A program made the translations under genes and the position numbers. From Bacteroidales bacterium UBA2287 (GTDB taxonomy: Bacteria; Bacteroidota; Bacteroidia; Bacteroidales; Tenuifilaceae): 64,000 nucleotides of DNA. The stretch covers positions 62,001 to 126,000 of the forward strand of contig DDWL01000038.1 of NCBI GenBank assembly GCA_002345675.1. Direction: 5' to 3'. Numbering within the stretch: position 1 is the first letter of the stretch; the number at the start of each line of letters is the position of its first letter. The notes under the pieces were generated by a model that was not told where the DNA came from, ran no database searches, and saw only the letters and a program-made list of their open reading frames with translations. Shown here one piece after another: positions 17,189 through 24,819 of the stretch.

Positions 17189-17709
17189 GCTTTATCGAGC
17201 GTGCTTACCATTTCTAGAAGTAGCAGCTGCTTATCCCTGTCGGTTTTGCTTACGTTCGACTTAACTAGAGCTATATAATTCGATAGTTGCTCAACAGTCA
17301 GAGAATCTAAGTTATTTTCAATTACCGTAAACGCTTCAAAAGCAGTTTGGTAATCGCTTTTGCAAAGTATATCAAAGAAAATATCAATATTTTCGGTAAA
17401 GTCGAGGCGGCTTTGCCAACAAATGGTTAGCACATCAGTAATCTTCTTCGATTCGTAATTTTTCTTTAAAAACTCTACGTAAAGCTTTGCAGCTTGTAAA
17501 TCTTTTATGTCGGTTAGGGTTTCTATTACTGTTCTTTTTAAAGTTTCGCTTCGGTTCGAAAGAAGAATATTAAGAAACGTATTAACAAGATACAATCCAC
17601 CATTATCGCGAAGTTCAAGAATAAGCGAAATGGCATTCTCGTCGTTCGACGAATTGATTTGTTCAATTATTTTATTCTGATAATCAGTCGTTTTTGCTTG
17701 CAAGTCCAT
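17170..17709 (-). CDS. Conserved hypothetical alpha-helical (HEAT-like) protein
   Basis: A 179-residue acidic, entirely helical protein without signal peptide or membrane segment. It contains helix pairs such as ENAISLILELRDNGGLYLVNTFLNILL and TLKRTVIETLTDIKDLQAAKLYVEFLKK that look like HEAT/ARM-type repeats, a fold used for protein docking. I do not recognise a named family. A -7 box on the minus strand at 17735-17742 supports expression and the ATG at 17709. Confidence 0.75.
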   Translation of the reverse strand: MDLQAKTTDYQNKIIEQINSSNDENAISLILELRDNGGLYLVNTFLNILLSNRSETLKRTVIETLTDIKDLQAAKLYVEFLKKNYESKKITDVLTICWQSRLDFTENIDIFFDILCKSDYQTAFEAFTVIENNLDSLTVEQLSNYIALVKSNVSKTDRDKQLLLLEMVSTLDKAKRTAS

Positions 17710-17734
17710 AGTGTTGAATTTGTATATTGGGTTG

Positions 17735-17742
17735 CAAATGTA
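17735..17742 (-). promoter_or_regulatory. -7 box of the HEAT-like gene
   Basis: CAAATGTA reads TACATTTG on the minus strand, an exact TAnnTTTG match about 26 bp before the start codon. Confidence 0.5.
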
Positions 17743-17948
17743 CTACTGTTTTTCGTTAAAATTGATGATTTATATTCAGGATTTGGATTTTTAAAGCCAT
17801 GGTGATATGAATCATATTGATTTGTCTCGATATATATTCTATATTTACTCGATTTTTAATGGTTTTATTCTGTTATTTAACAAAAAAATTATATTTTTAC
17901 TTCACCGAATAGTTCGTTTTTCGTATATACTTATAAATCAAAATAATT

Positions 17949-18866
17949 ATGGCTCTTGGATGTAAGTCAAGTAAGCTTAACCGGATTTTCACAGTAATAA
18001 TGGCATTTGCAATGCTAGGCTGTGCATCAGATCCAGGAAAAAAAGAGAGAATTGAAGTTGAAGTTTCCGACGACGCAACCGTTGAAGCTGCTCGCGAAGG
18101 GATACAAACAGCCCGCCAAATTTTTTATTCGCTTCCTTCTCCCCTCGAAACAGCCATGATACTGAAGCGCGCAGGTGCTAAGTACAACGAGGAAATCCTT
18201 AACCCCGTCGAAAATCTATCGAAGTATACAACCAACAAAAGCATGGCGCTTAACTTAGGTATTTATAGTACCGACCTTAGCTATGCTAGTTTGTTCGACC
18301 AAACCCAAGCTTCCATTAAGTATATGTCGGCCTCCAAAAAATTAGCCGAAAATCTTGGCATACTTAATGCCATAGACAATGCCATTATTCAACGCCTCGA
18401 AGAGAATGTTAATAACCGTGAGGTTATTATGGATATAATTTCCGAAACTTTTCTTAATACCAATTCAATTCTCGAAGAGAATGATCGCGTTGCTGTTGGA
18501 GCAATAATACTTGTAGGTGGTTGGATTGAGGGTTTATACATTGCAACTTCGTTGGTTGGCGATGTTAAGACTTCCGATAATGAGCTTATAGAAAGAATAA
18601 TTGACCAAAAGTTATCGCTTGGTACTGTAATTAACCTTCTCGACCAACATAAGGGAAATGCTGATATTAAGGATGTAATGAAGGATGTTATGTCGCTTAA
18701 GACCATTTTTGACGAGGTTAAAATAGCCGTTTCACAAATTGAGGCAATTCCTCAAGAGGGTGGTGTAACTACTCTTCGAAGCAGTAATGTAACCTCAGTT
18801 AGTCCCGAAGTTTTTGCAAAGCTTAAAGAACAGGTTAAAACAATTAGAAAAAGTTACACTTTGTAA
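17949..18866 (+). CDS. Hypothetical lipoprotein
   Basis: A 305-residue protein with a lipoprotein signal: basic start, hydrophobic segment IFTVIMAFAM and lipobox MLGC, with the modified Cys at residue 25. The mature part is helical with no recognised catalytic motif. The stretch AVGAIILVGGWIEGLYIATSLV near residue 182 is hydrophobic and glycine-rich and could insert in a membrane or pack internally. The next gene follows after 15 bp and encodes another exported protein, so the two probably act together at the envelope. Similar lipoproteins occur in Bacteroidota; function unknown. Confidence 0.8.
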   Translation: MALGCKSSKLNRIFTVIMAFAMLGCASDPGKKERIEVEVSDDATVEAAREGIQTARQIFYSLPSPLETAMILKRAGAKYNEEILNPVENLSKYTTNKSMALNLGIYSTDLSYASLFDQTQASIKYMSASKKLAENLGILNAIDNAIIQRLEENVNNREVIMDIISETFLNTNSILEENDRVAVGAIILVGGWIEGLYIATSLVGDVKTSDNELIERIIDQKLSLGTVINLLDQHKGNADIKDVMKDVMSLKTIFDEVKIAVSQIEAIPQEGGVTTLRSSNVTSVSPEVFAKLKEQVKTIRKSYTL

Positions 18867-18881
18867 TTAAAAATACTTTAT

Positions 18882-19322
18882 ATGAAAACTCTTATATCTC
18901 TCATTGTTTTTGGTGTTTTACTTACAAGTGCATCTGTAAGCCAAGCCCAGTGTAAAAACTTTGCCAAAAAGGTATGTAAACTCGAGTTAACGCCATATAT
19001 TCACGATGGTAACTTTAATGCGGCTATTTTAACCGAAGGCGAGGATGCCGAACTCTTTAAAACATTTTATGCAGGGCAGGAGTACCGTATTGCCGTTTGT
19101 GGTTCGGAAACCCTTGCTAAAGTTGAGTTTAAGGTTATGGATGTTGAACGTAGAGTGCTATTTACCAATGTTTCAAAGAATTTTGCCCCTTCGTGGGATT
19201 TTAAAGTTGAAGCAACTCAGCAGCTAATAATTTCTGTGGTTGTTCACAATAATCCCAATAGTACCCCCGATAACATGTCGAGCGGTTGTGTGTCAATAAT
19301 GTTTGGACTGAAAACTGACTAA
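18882..19322 (+). CDS. Hypothetical secreted protein
   Basis: A 146-residue protein with a signal peptide (MKTLISLIVFGVLLTSASVSQA, cleavage about residue 22). The mature part has three Cys residues near its start, one in AVCGSE and one in SSGCVSI near the end, and a beta-rich composition resembling a small Ig-like or jelly-roll domain. It is 15 bp behind the lipoprotein gene and shares its terminator, so it is probably the partner. No named family recognised. Confidence 0.75.
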   Translation: MKTLISLIVFGVLLTSASVSQAQCKNFAKKVCKLELTPYIHDGNFNAAILTEGEDAELFKTFYAGQEYRIAVCGSETLAKVEFKVMDVERRVLFTNVSKNFAPSWDFKVEATQQLIISVVVHNNPNSTPDNMSSGCVSIMFGLKTD

Positions 19323-19348
19323 ATTGAACTAAAATATAACAAGACACG

Positions 19349-19375
19349 AAAACCGCCAATTGGCGGTTTTTTTAT
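19349..19375. terminator. Bidirectional terminator
   Basis: A perfect palindrome with arms AAAACCGCCAA and TTGGCGGTTTT at 19349-19370, then more Ts. It separates the convergent secreted-protein gene and uvrA. Confidence 0.9.
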
Positions 19376-19393
19376 GTGATATTATCTACTAAA

Positions 19394-22198
19394 CTATTTC
19401 AATTTAGGGCTTAAGTATTTCCCTGTAATTGACTCCTTGTAAACCGATAATTCCTCAGGGGTTCCAGCAAAAACAAGATTTCCTCCTTTATCACCTCCAT
19501 CGGGGCCAAGGTCAATTACCCAGTCGGAGCACTTAATAACCTCAAGGTTATGCTCAATAACAATAAGGCTATGGCCTTTTCGAATTAGCGAGTCGAATGC
19601 CTCAAGGAGTTTTAGGGTATCGTGAAAATGAAGCCCAGTTGTTGGTTCGTCGAAAATAAAAAGGTGAGGCTGAGTTGCTTGGTCTTTTTGAAGGTAAAAG
19701 GCGAGTTTCACTCGTTGGCTCTCGCCACCGCTTAGTGTACTCGACGATTGACCTAGTTTAATGTAGCCCAGCCCAACATCTTGTAAAGGTTTTAACCTCG
19801 ATACAATTCTATTTGTTGCAGTAGTTTTTTCTTCCTGAAAGAATTCAATGGCTTGGTTAACGGTCATTTCGAGAATGTCGAAAACATTTTTATCTCTATA
19901 CTTTACCTCAAGTACATCGTCCTTAAAACGTTTTCCCCCACACGATTCGCACAGCAACGTAACGTCGGCCATAAACTGCATTTCAACTTTTATAAACCCT
20001 TCGCCTTGGCATTCCTCGCATCGGCCGCCAGCAATATTAAACGAAAAGTGCGATGGCTTAAAGTTCATGCGACTTGCGAATGGTAGCTCCGAAAGAAGTT
20101 TCCGAATTTCGTCGTAGGCCTTAACGTAGGTAACTGGATTTGAGCGCGATGAGCGACCAATAGGGTTTTGGTCAATCATTTCAACCCCTTTTATTAAATG
20201 AAAGTCGCCTTCGAATCGGTTATGTAAACCTGCCTTTTCGCCTGTTCCATTAATATGTCGCGAAATGGCGGGGTAAAGAATTCCTCGAACTAACGACGAT
20301 TTTCCTGAGCCGCTAACACCCGTTACAGCAACCATGCAGTTTAATGGGAATTTAACATCGATATTTTTTAGGTTATTCTCTCTCGCACCTTGTACCGAAA
20401 GAAAATTACTCCATTTTCGACGTGCTTGAGGAATAGGAATTGCTTCTTCTCCATTTAGGTATTTGGCTGTTAAACTTATGCTGTTTTTTGCGAGCTGCGT
20501 ATGGTTACCTTCAAACACTATTTCGCCACCCTTTCGACCAGCAAGCGGACCAATATCGATTATGTGGTCGGCAGCACGCATAATTTCCTCGTCGTGCTCA
20601 ACCACAACTACAGTATTTCCCAAGTCGCGAAGCGATTTTAGCACTTCAATAAGCCGGTGTGTATCCCTTGGGTGAAGCCCAATACTTGGCTCGTCGAGAA
20701 TGTAAAGGGAGCCAACCAGTGTAGAACCAATTGAGGTAGCGAGGTTTATTCGCTGCGATTCGCCTCCCGAAAGGGTCGAGGAGAGTCGATTAAGGCTTAG
20801 GTAACCTAGTCCAACTTCGCTTAGGTAATTTAAACGATTCCGAATTTCGGTAAGTATACGTTTCCCAACCTTGGCATCGAATTCATCGAGGGTAAAACTT
20901 TCGAATACATTATTTAATTCGTTAATCGATAGGTTTACAAGTTCAGTAATATTTTTTCCACATACTTTTACGTATGAGGCTTCGCGACGTAGCCTTGAAC
21001 CATTACACTCGGGACAAGTAGTTTTACCTGTATATCGCGATAGCATAATACGATTTTGAATTTTGTACTTATGCTGGTCCATGTATATAAATAGGTCGTT
21101 GAGCCCCATAAACCCTGTTCGACCACGCCAAATAATATCCTTTTGTTCGGGTGTTAACTGGTTGTAAGGTTTATGAATTGGGAAATTATAGCTTTCGGTA
21201 TGTTCAAGAAAGTACCCTTTGTAATTACTCATACTTTCGCCTTTCCAGCATGCAATGGCATCCTGATAAACCGAAAGGCTTTGGTCGGGAACAACTAAAT
21301 TCTCGTCAATTCCAGTTACTTTTCCATAGCCTTCGCATTTTGGGCAAGCACCAAGCGGGTTGTTAAAACTGAAAAGATGCTCCGATGGATCCTCGAAGGT
21401 TATTCCGTCGACACTAAAGTTGTTTGAGAAAACTTTTTCGCTTCGCGAATTATCTTCAACTGTAACAATCAAGCAAGTTCCATTTCCTTTTGAAAAGGCA
21501 GTTTGAACTGAGTCGGCGCAACGACTAAGGAACTCATCGTCGTGAAGTACTCCAAAGCGGTCGATAACTAAATTCAGCTTTGCTTCCGATAAGGCAAGAA
21601 GTTGACGCCACTCATCGGAATCGATACGATGGGTTTGATTTTCAACTTCAATTCTTGTAAAACCTTCCTGCGAAAGAGTTTGAAGCACAGTTTCAGGATT
21701 TGAATCGTCGTTAAATTCGATGGGAGCAAGAACCAAAAGTTTTGTACCAATTGGGCACGATGCAATGTAGTTTACCACATCGGTTACCGAATGTCGTTTA
21801 ACCTCAATGTCCGAAATTGGCGAAAATGTGCGCCCAATTCGGGCGAAAAGAAGCTTTAGGTAGTCGTAAACCTCAGTTGTTGTTCCAACTGTTGACCGAG
21901 GATTGTGAGTGCTAACCTTTTGTTCAATAGCTATGGCTGGCGGAATACCCGTAATTAGGTCGACTTCGGGTTTATTAATTCTTCCCAGAAACTGACGTGC
22001 ATATGACGAAAGACTTTCAACGTATCGTCGTTGCCCTTCGGCATAAAGGGTGTCGAAAGCTAACGAGGATTTACCTGAGCCCGACAGTCCGGTTATTACA
22101 ATTAACTTATTTCGAGGAATATCGATACTAATATTTTTCAGGTTGTGAACTCTTGCCCCTTTTATCGATATTACGTTCTGCTTGTTGCTATTAGGCAT
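19394..22198 (-). CDS. uvrA: Excinuclease ABC subunit A
   Basis: UvrA is the damage-recognition ATPase of nucleotide excision repair. The 934-residue protein has both ABC modules: Walker A GLSGSGKSS near residue 37 and GVSGSGKSS near 625, two LSGGE signature motifs, and the CxxC zinc modules (CPKCEGYG with CPECNGSR, and CEECQGEG with CESCGGKR). Length and order match the family. A good minus-strand promoter lies at 22217-22247, giving a very short leader. The divergent neighbour is an ECF sigma gene. Confidence 0.97.
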   Translation of the reverse strand: MPNSNKQNVISIKGARVHNLKNISIDIPRNKLIVITGLSGSGKSSLAFDTLYAEGQRRYVESLSSYARQFLGRINKPEVDLITGIPPAIAIEQKVSTHNPRSTVGTTTEVYDYLKLLFARIGRTFSPISDIEVKRHSVTDVVNYIASCPIGTKLLVLAPIEFNDDSNPETVLQTLSQEGFTRIEVENQTHRIDSDEWRQLLALSEAKLNLVIDRFGVLHDDEFLSRCADSVQTAFSKGNGTCLIVTVEDNSRSEKVFSNNFSVDGITFEDPSEHLFSFNNPLGACPKCEGYGKVTGIDENLVVPDQSLSVYQDAIACWKGESMSNYKGYFLEHTESYNFPIHKPYNQLTPEQKDIIWRGRTGFMGLNDLFIYMDQHKYKIQNRIMLSRYTGKTTCPECNGSRLRREASYVKVCGKNITELVNLSINELNNVFESFTLDEFDAKVGKRILTEIRNRLNYLSEVGLGYLSLNRLSSTLSGGESQRINLATSIGSTLVGSLYILDEPSIGLHPRDTHRLIEVLKSLRDLGNTVVVVEHDEEIMRAADHIIDIGPLAGRKGGEIVFEGNHTQLAKNSISLTAKYLNGEEAIPIPQARRKWSNFLSVQGARENNLKNIDVKFPLNCMVAVTGVSGSGKSSLVRGILYPAISRHINGTGEKAGLHNRFEGDFHLIKGVEMIDQNPIGRSSRSNPVTYVKAYDEIRKLLSELPFASRMNFKPSHFSFNIAGGRCEECQGEGFIKVEMQFMADVTLLCESCGGKRFKDDVLEVKYRDKNVFDILEMTVNQAIEFFQEEKTTATNRIVSRLKPLQDVGLGYIKLGQSSSTLSGGESQRVKLAFYLQKDQATQPHLFIFDEPTTGLHFHDTLKLLEAFDSLIRKGHSLIVIEHNLEVIKCSDWVIDLGPDGGDKGGNLVFAGTPEELSVYKESITGKYLSPKLK

Positions 22199-22216
22199 TT
22201 TTACTTATTAAAGATA

Positions 22217-22247
22217 CAAAGTTAGGGTTTTTATTCAGGAACTTCAA
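22217..22247 (-). promoter_or_regulatory. Promoter of uvrA
   Basis: On the minus strand TTG (22247-22245), a 20-bp gap and TAACTTTG (22224-22217) fit the Bacteroidota -33/-7 consensus. Confidence 0.65.
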
Positions 22248-22293
22248 TTTATGTTACAAACGCTTTAACCATATTTAAGTTGATTATTTTTAC

Positions 22294-22301
22294 TATTTTT
22301 G
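22294..22301 (+). promoter_or_regulatory. -7 box of the ECF sigma gene
   Basis: TATTTTTG matches TAnnTTTG. It predicts an unusually long leader of about 138 nt before the sigma start, containing two Shine-Dalgarno sequences. Confidence 0.5.
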
Positions 22302-22388
22302 AGAATAAGTTTTAATATTTCAAAAATATTTACTTATTTGGCACAATAAATGAAGAGTTTCAACTCTGTTTACTAACCAATAAAATTC

Positions 22389-22440
22389 AAGGAGGACGCC
22401 TATAGACTATATCTACCTAACAACCAATTAAATAAGGAGG
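22389..22440 (+). promoter_or_regulatory. Two consensus Shine-Dalgarno sequences in the sigma leader
   Basis: AAGGAGG occurs at 22389-22395 and again at 22434-22440. The second is 5 nt from the TTG start at 22446; the first has no start codon at a usable distance. Strong Shine-Dalgarno sites are exceptional in Bacteroidota, where the ribosome occludes the anti-SD, so this pair is probably regulatory. Confidence 0.7.
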
Positions 22441-22445
22441 TAGTT

Positions 22446-23033
22446 TTGGAAAATTTAAATCCAACTGATTTTGAACTTGTTCAAGAGTTCACATCAGGTA
22501 GTCAAAAGGCCATTGAGGTCCTTATTCGCCGTCACCACAAACGAGTTTACGGCTATATTCTTTTAATGGTAAAAAATCCAGCCATTGCAGAGGATATTTT
22601 TCAGGATACATTTGTTAAAGTAATTAAGTCGCTCCGAGAGGGTCGTTATGCCGATAACGGACGTTTTGTTTCGTGGGTTATGCGAATATCGCATAATTTA
22701 ATTATTGACCATTTCCGTAAGGAGAAGCAAATGAAAATGATATCGAAGGATAGTGGTGCCGTTGATATTTTTAATTCGCCTCGTTTTTCGGAGAAAAATA
22801 TTGAGGAAGATATTGTTTACGAACAGGTGCTTACCGATGTAAGGGCTCTTGTTGATAGGCTTCCCGATGAGCAAAAAGAGGTAGTTATGCTTCGTCACTT
22901 TGCCAACCTAAGCTTTAAGGAAATTGCTGAGCAAACCGATGTGAGCATTAATACGGCTCTTGGCCGAATGAGGTATGCCCTTATAAATATGCGAAAGCTA
23001 ATGGAGGAGAGCAATCTTTCGCTTTCGATATAA
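22446..23033 (+). CDS. ECF-type sigma-70 family RNA polymerase sigma factor
   Basis: The 195-residue protein has region 2 (residues about 20-90, with DIFQDTFVKVIKSL, and RISHNLIIDHFRKEK for -10 melting) and region 4 (about 130-185, with LPDEQKEVVMLRHFANLSFKEIAEQTDVSINTALGRMRYAL, a helix-turn-helix). It would direct RNA polymerase to a special promoter set. No anti-sigma gene follows, only a 62-residue protein. Translation starts at TTG 22446, the only start that fits the strong Shine-Dalgarno sequence and the conserved N-terminus. The rare start plus the consensus ribosome site suggests control at translation. Confidence 0.93.
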   Translation: MENLNPTDFELVQEFTSGSQKAIEVLIRRHHKRVYGYILLMVKNPAIAEDIFQDTFVKVIKSLREGRYADNGRFVSWVMRISHNLIIDHFRKEKQMKMISKDSGAVDIFNSPRFSEKNIEEDIVYEQVLTDVRALVDRLPDEQKEVVMLRHFANLSFKEIAEQTDVSINTALGRMRYALINMRKLMEESNLSLSI

Positions 23034-23058
23034 TTTCAATTTATTTTACAATAATTAG

Positions 23059-23091
23059 CTTTTAGGTGCGTTTTATTTTCGTACCTAAAAG
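23059..23091 (+). other. Stable hairpin upstream of a small gene
   Basis: CTTTTAGGTGCG (23059-23070) pairs with CGTACCTAAAAG (23080-23091) with one wobble and a nine-base loop. No T tract follows, so it is a poor terminator. Its base is 10 nt before the ATG at 23102. Confidence 0.6.
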
Positions 23092-23101
23092 TTAGTTGCC
23101 T

Positions 23102-23290
23102 ATGCCAAATATTTTTACACCTTACCTTTGGATTTATAAGAATTACCCAAACTCGAAAAGTTCAGAACTGATTAACTTGCATTTTAATGCTGACTTAGTT
23201 CACTTAGAAAAAGAGTTTAACGATTTTGTGACAAGACTACCAGAGATTAGCAATGAAACGTTAAAGCGAATTATTGAAGCTTCGAAGTAG
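23102..23290 (+). CDS. Small hypothetical protein
   Basis: A 62-residue soluble protein beginning MPNIFTPYLWIYKNYPNS, with a helical, acidic second half (HLEKEFNDFVTRLPEISNETLKRIIEASK). Unknown family. The ATG at 23102 is preferred to the TTG two codons earlier. It sits directly after the sigma gene behind a hairpin and ends at a clear terminator, so it could modulate the sigma factor; that is a guess from position alone. Confidence 0.6.
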   Translation: MPNIFTPYLWIYKNYPNSKSSELINLHFNADLVHLEKEFNDFVTRLPEISNETLKRIIEASK

Positions 23291-23310
23291 TTGAAAGACA
23301 GTTAATAGTA

Positions 23311-23341
23311 AAAAAGTCGGAATTTTTTTCGACTTTTTTTT
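23311..23341 (+). terminator. Terminator of the small gene
   Basis: AAAAAGTCG (23311-23319) pairs with CGACTTTTT (23330-23338), followed by more Ts. Confidence 0.8.
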
Positions 23342-23371
23342 GCATATATCATATCTAATATGATATATTTG
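23339..23371 (+). promoter_or_regulatory. Promoter of the SPFH operon
   Basis: TTTG at 23339-23342, a 21-bp gap and TATATTTG at 23364-23371 match the Bacteroidota promoter. The predicted leader is about 20 nt. Confidence 0.6.
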
Positions 23372-23390
23372 TGATATCATATTAATATCA
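23346..23390. promoter_or_regulatory. Palindromic operator around the SPFH promoter
   Basis: ATATCATAT occurs at 23346-23354, inverted (ATATGATAT) at 23358-23366, and again direct at 23374-23382; a further inverted TGATAT/ATATCA pair spans 23372-23390. The copies overlap and flank the -7 box, as expected for a repressor operator. The ribbon-helix-helix protein encoded in the same operon is the obvious candidate binder. Confidence 0.5.
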
Positions 23391-23398
23391 CTCAAACT

Positions 23399-24247
23399 AT
23401 GGAAAAAGAATTTAAACCAAAGTCGGGATACCTAATGTTTTTGGTATTCGTTTTATCGATAGTAGCAGTATTAACTGCAACTATAGTAACCGAAAACCCA
23501 CTGTTTGTTATTGGGTTTATTGTTATCCCTTTTATTGCTCCGGGATTTATTGTCGTAAATCCAAACGAGTCGGCAGTACTGGTGCTTTTTGGTAAGTACG
23601 TGGGTACAATTCGTATAAATGGATTTTTCTGGACTAATCCATTTTACATAAAAAAGCGAATATCGCTTAGAGCTCGCAACTTTAACGGAGAGCCAATTAA
23701 GGTTAACGATATGGTTGGAAATCCAATTATGATTGGATTAGTGCTTGTTTGGAGGGTTAACAATACTTTCAAAGCATCGTTTGAAGTAGATCAGTTCGAA
23801 CATTTTGTGGTTGTTCAAAGCGATGCCGCATTACGTAAGCTTGCTGGGATTTTTCCTTACGACAATTTTGAGCATGAAACCGATGAAATTACACTTCGTT
23901 CGGGTGGCGAGCAAGTTAACCAAAAATTAGAATTAGAACTTATTGAGCGCCTAACCATGGCTGGAATTGAGGTAATTGAAGCTCGAATAAACTATATTGC
24001 TTATGCTTCGGAAATTGCTGGTGCAATGCTTCGTCGTCAGCAAGCTACAGCTGTTGTTGCTGCACGTAGTAAAATTGTTGAGGGTGCCGTTGGAATGGTT
24101 CAAATGGCCTTAGAGCAGCTGGCCGATAAGCAAATTGTTGAACTCGACGAGGAGAAAAAGGCAGCCATGGTTAGTAACTTAATGGTAGTTCTTTGTTCCG
24201 AGGAATCGGCTCGTCCAATAATTAATGCTGGCACACTTCATCAATAA
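23399..24247 (+). CDS. SPFH/Band 7 domain membrane protein
   Basis: The 282-residue protein has two N-terminal membrane segments (about residues 10-29 and 33-52) and then an SPFH/prohibitin-homology domain (from about GFIVVNPNESAVLVLFGKYVGTI to residue 215), with the family pattern RINYIAYASEIAGAMLRRQQA near residue 200. SPFH proteins oligomerise into membrane microdomain scaffolds and often influence membrane proteases or stress responses. It is the first gene of a three-gene operon: the next start is 2 bp after its stop. Confidence 0.88.
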   Translation: MEKEFKPKSGYLMFLVFVLSIVAVLTATIVTENPLFVIGFIVIPFIAPGFIVVNPNESAVLVLFGKYVGTIRINGFFWTNPFYIKKRISLRARNFNGEPIKVNDMVGNPIMIGLVLVWRVNNTFKASFEVDQFEHFVVVQSDAALRKLAGIFPYDNFEHETDEITLRSGGEQVNQKLELELIERLTMAGIEVIEARINYIAYASEIAGAMLRRQQATAVVAARSKIVEGAVGMVQMALEQLADKQIVELDEEKKAAMVSNLMVVLCSEESARPIINAGTLHQ

Positions 24248-24249
24248 CT

Positions 24250-24450
24250 ATGTCGAAGAAAAAAACATTCGTACTGAGAATTGACCAAGAAAAATTTGAT
24301 GCTCTTGAGAAGTGGGCAGCCGACGACTTTAGGAGCACTAACGGGCAACTTGAGTGGATAATTGACAATGCGCTTAAAAAAGTTGGTCGCTGGAAAAAGG
24401 GAAGTTCAGATACGAATACAACCAATCAATCTAATAACTCAACAGAATGA
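24250..24450 (+). CDS. Arc-like ribbon-helix-helix protein
   Basis: A 66-residue protein with the RHH layout: a beta strand KTFVLRI followed by two helices (QEKFDALEKWAADDF and NGQLEWIIDNALKKVGR), then a polar tail rich in Asn, Thr and Ser. RHH dimers bind short palindromes. It lies 2 bp after the SPFH gene and overlaps the next gene by 4 bp (ATGA), so all three are translationally coupled. I infer it may bind the AT-rich palindromes at 23346-23390. Confidence 0.8.
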   Translation: MSKKKTFVLRIDQEKFDALEKWAADDFRSTNGQLEWIIDNALKKVGRWKKGSSDTNTTNQSNNSTE

Positions 24451-24662
24451 GACTAGTGCAATCGAAACAGCCCTGCCCAAAGTGCGGGAGTAAAAATTTC
24501 GAAATGGGCGAAGCCTATTTAGCAGGAAGCATAGTAACTAAACTGTTTAACATTCAGAACCGAAAATTTACTTCGTTTACCTGTACTAAATGTAAGTATA
24601 CTGAATTTTACCAAGTACCTTTACGCAAAGCGCTTAATGTGTTAGATTTCTTTGTAGGTTAA
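24447..24662 (+). CDS. Small zinc-ribbon protein
   Basis: A 71-residue protein with two knuckles, CPKCG at residues 9-13 and CTKC near residue 47, making a four-Cys zinc ribbon. The rest is a short hydrophobic-aromatic C-terminus (LRKALNVLDFFVG). Proteins of this shape often accompany SPFH or membrane-stress genes as nucleic-acid or protein adaptors; no specific function is known. The start overlaps the preceding stop (ATGA). Confidence 0.8.
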   Translation: MRLVQSKQPCPKCGSKNFEMGEAYLAGSIVTKLFNIQNRKFTSFTCTKCKYTEFYQVPLRKALNVLDFFVG

Positions 24663-24695
24663 TTACTTTCGATTAGAAAATATTATTTTTACGTT

Positions 24696-24730
24696 AAACC
24701 CTGCTTGTTTGCTCAAGCAGGGTTTATTTA
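24696..24730 (+). terminator. Terminator of the SPFH operon
   Basis: AAACCCTGCTTG (24696-24707) pairs perfectly with CAAGCAGGGTTT (24714-24725); an AT-rich tract follows. Confidence 0.85.
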
Positions 24731-24761
24731 TTTTAATTTATTTAAAAAATAATGCTTAAAT

Positions 24762-24794
24762 GTTTTGAGAACATAAATAAACGTTGTTAATTTG
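24762..24794 (+). promoter_or_regulatory. Promoter of the tetR-efflux operon
   Basis: TTTTG (24762-24766), a 20-bp gap and TTAATTTG (24787-24794, one mismatch to TAnnTTTG). The predicted start of transcription is about 24801, inside the operator. Confidence 0.55.
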
Positions 24795-24795
24795 A

Positions 24796-24819
24796 ATATT
24801 TAATAGACCTATTAAATAT
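24796..24819. promoter_or_regulatory. Perfect inverted repeat operator overlapping the tetR start codon
   Basis: ATATTTAATAG (24796-24806) and CTATTAAATAT (24809-24819) are perfect 11-bp arms with a 2-bp centre. It covers the predicted transcription start and the first two bases of the ATG. This is a textbook position for TetR autorepression. Confidence 0.75.
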
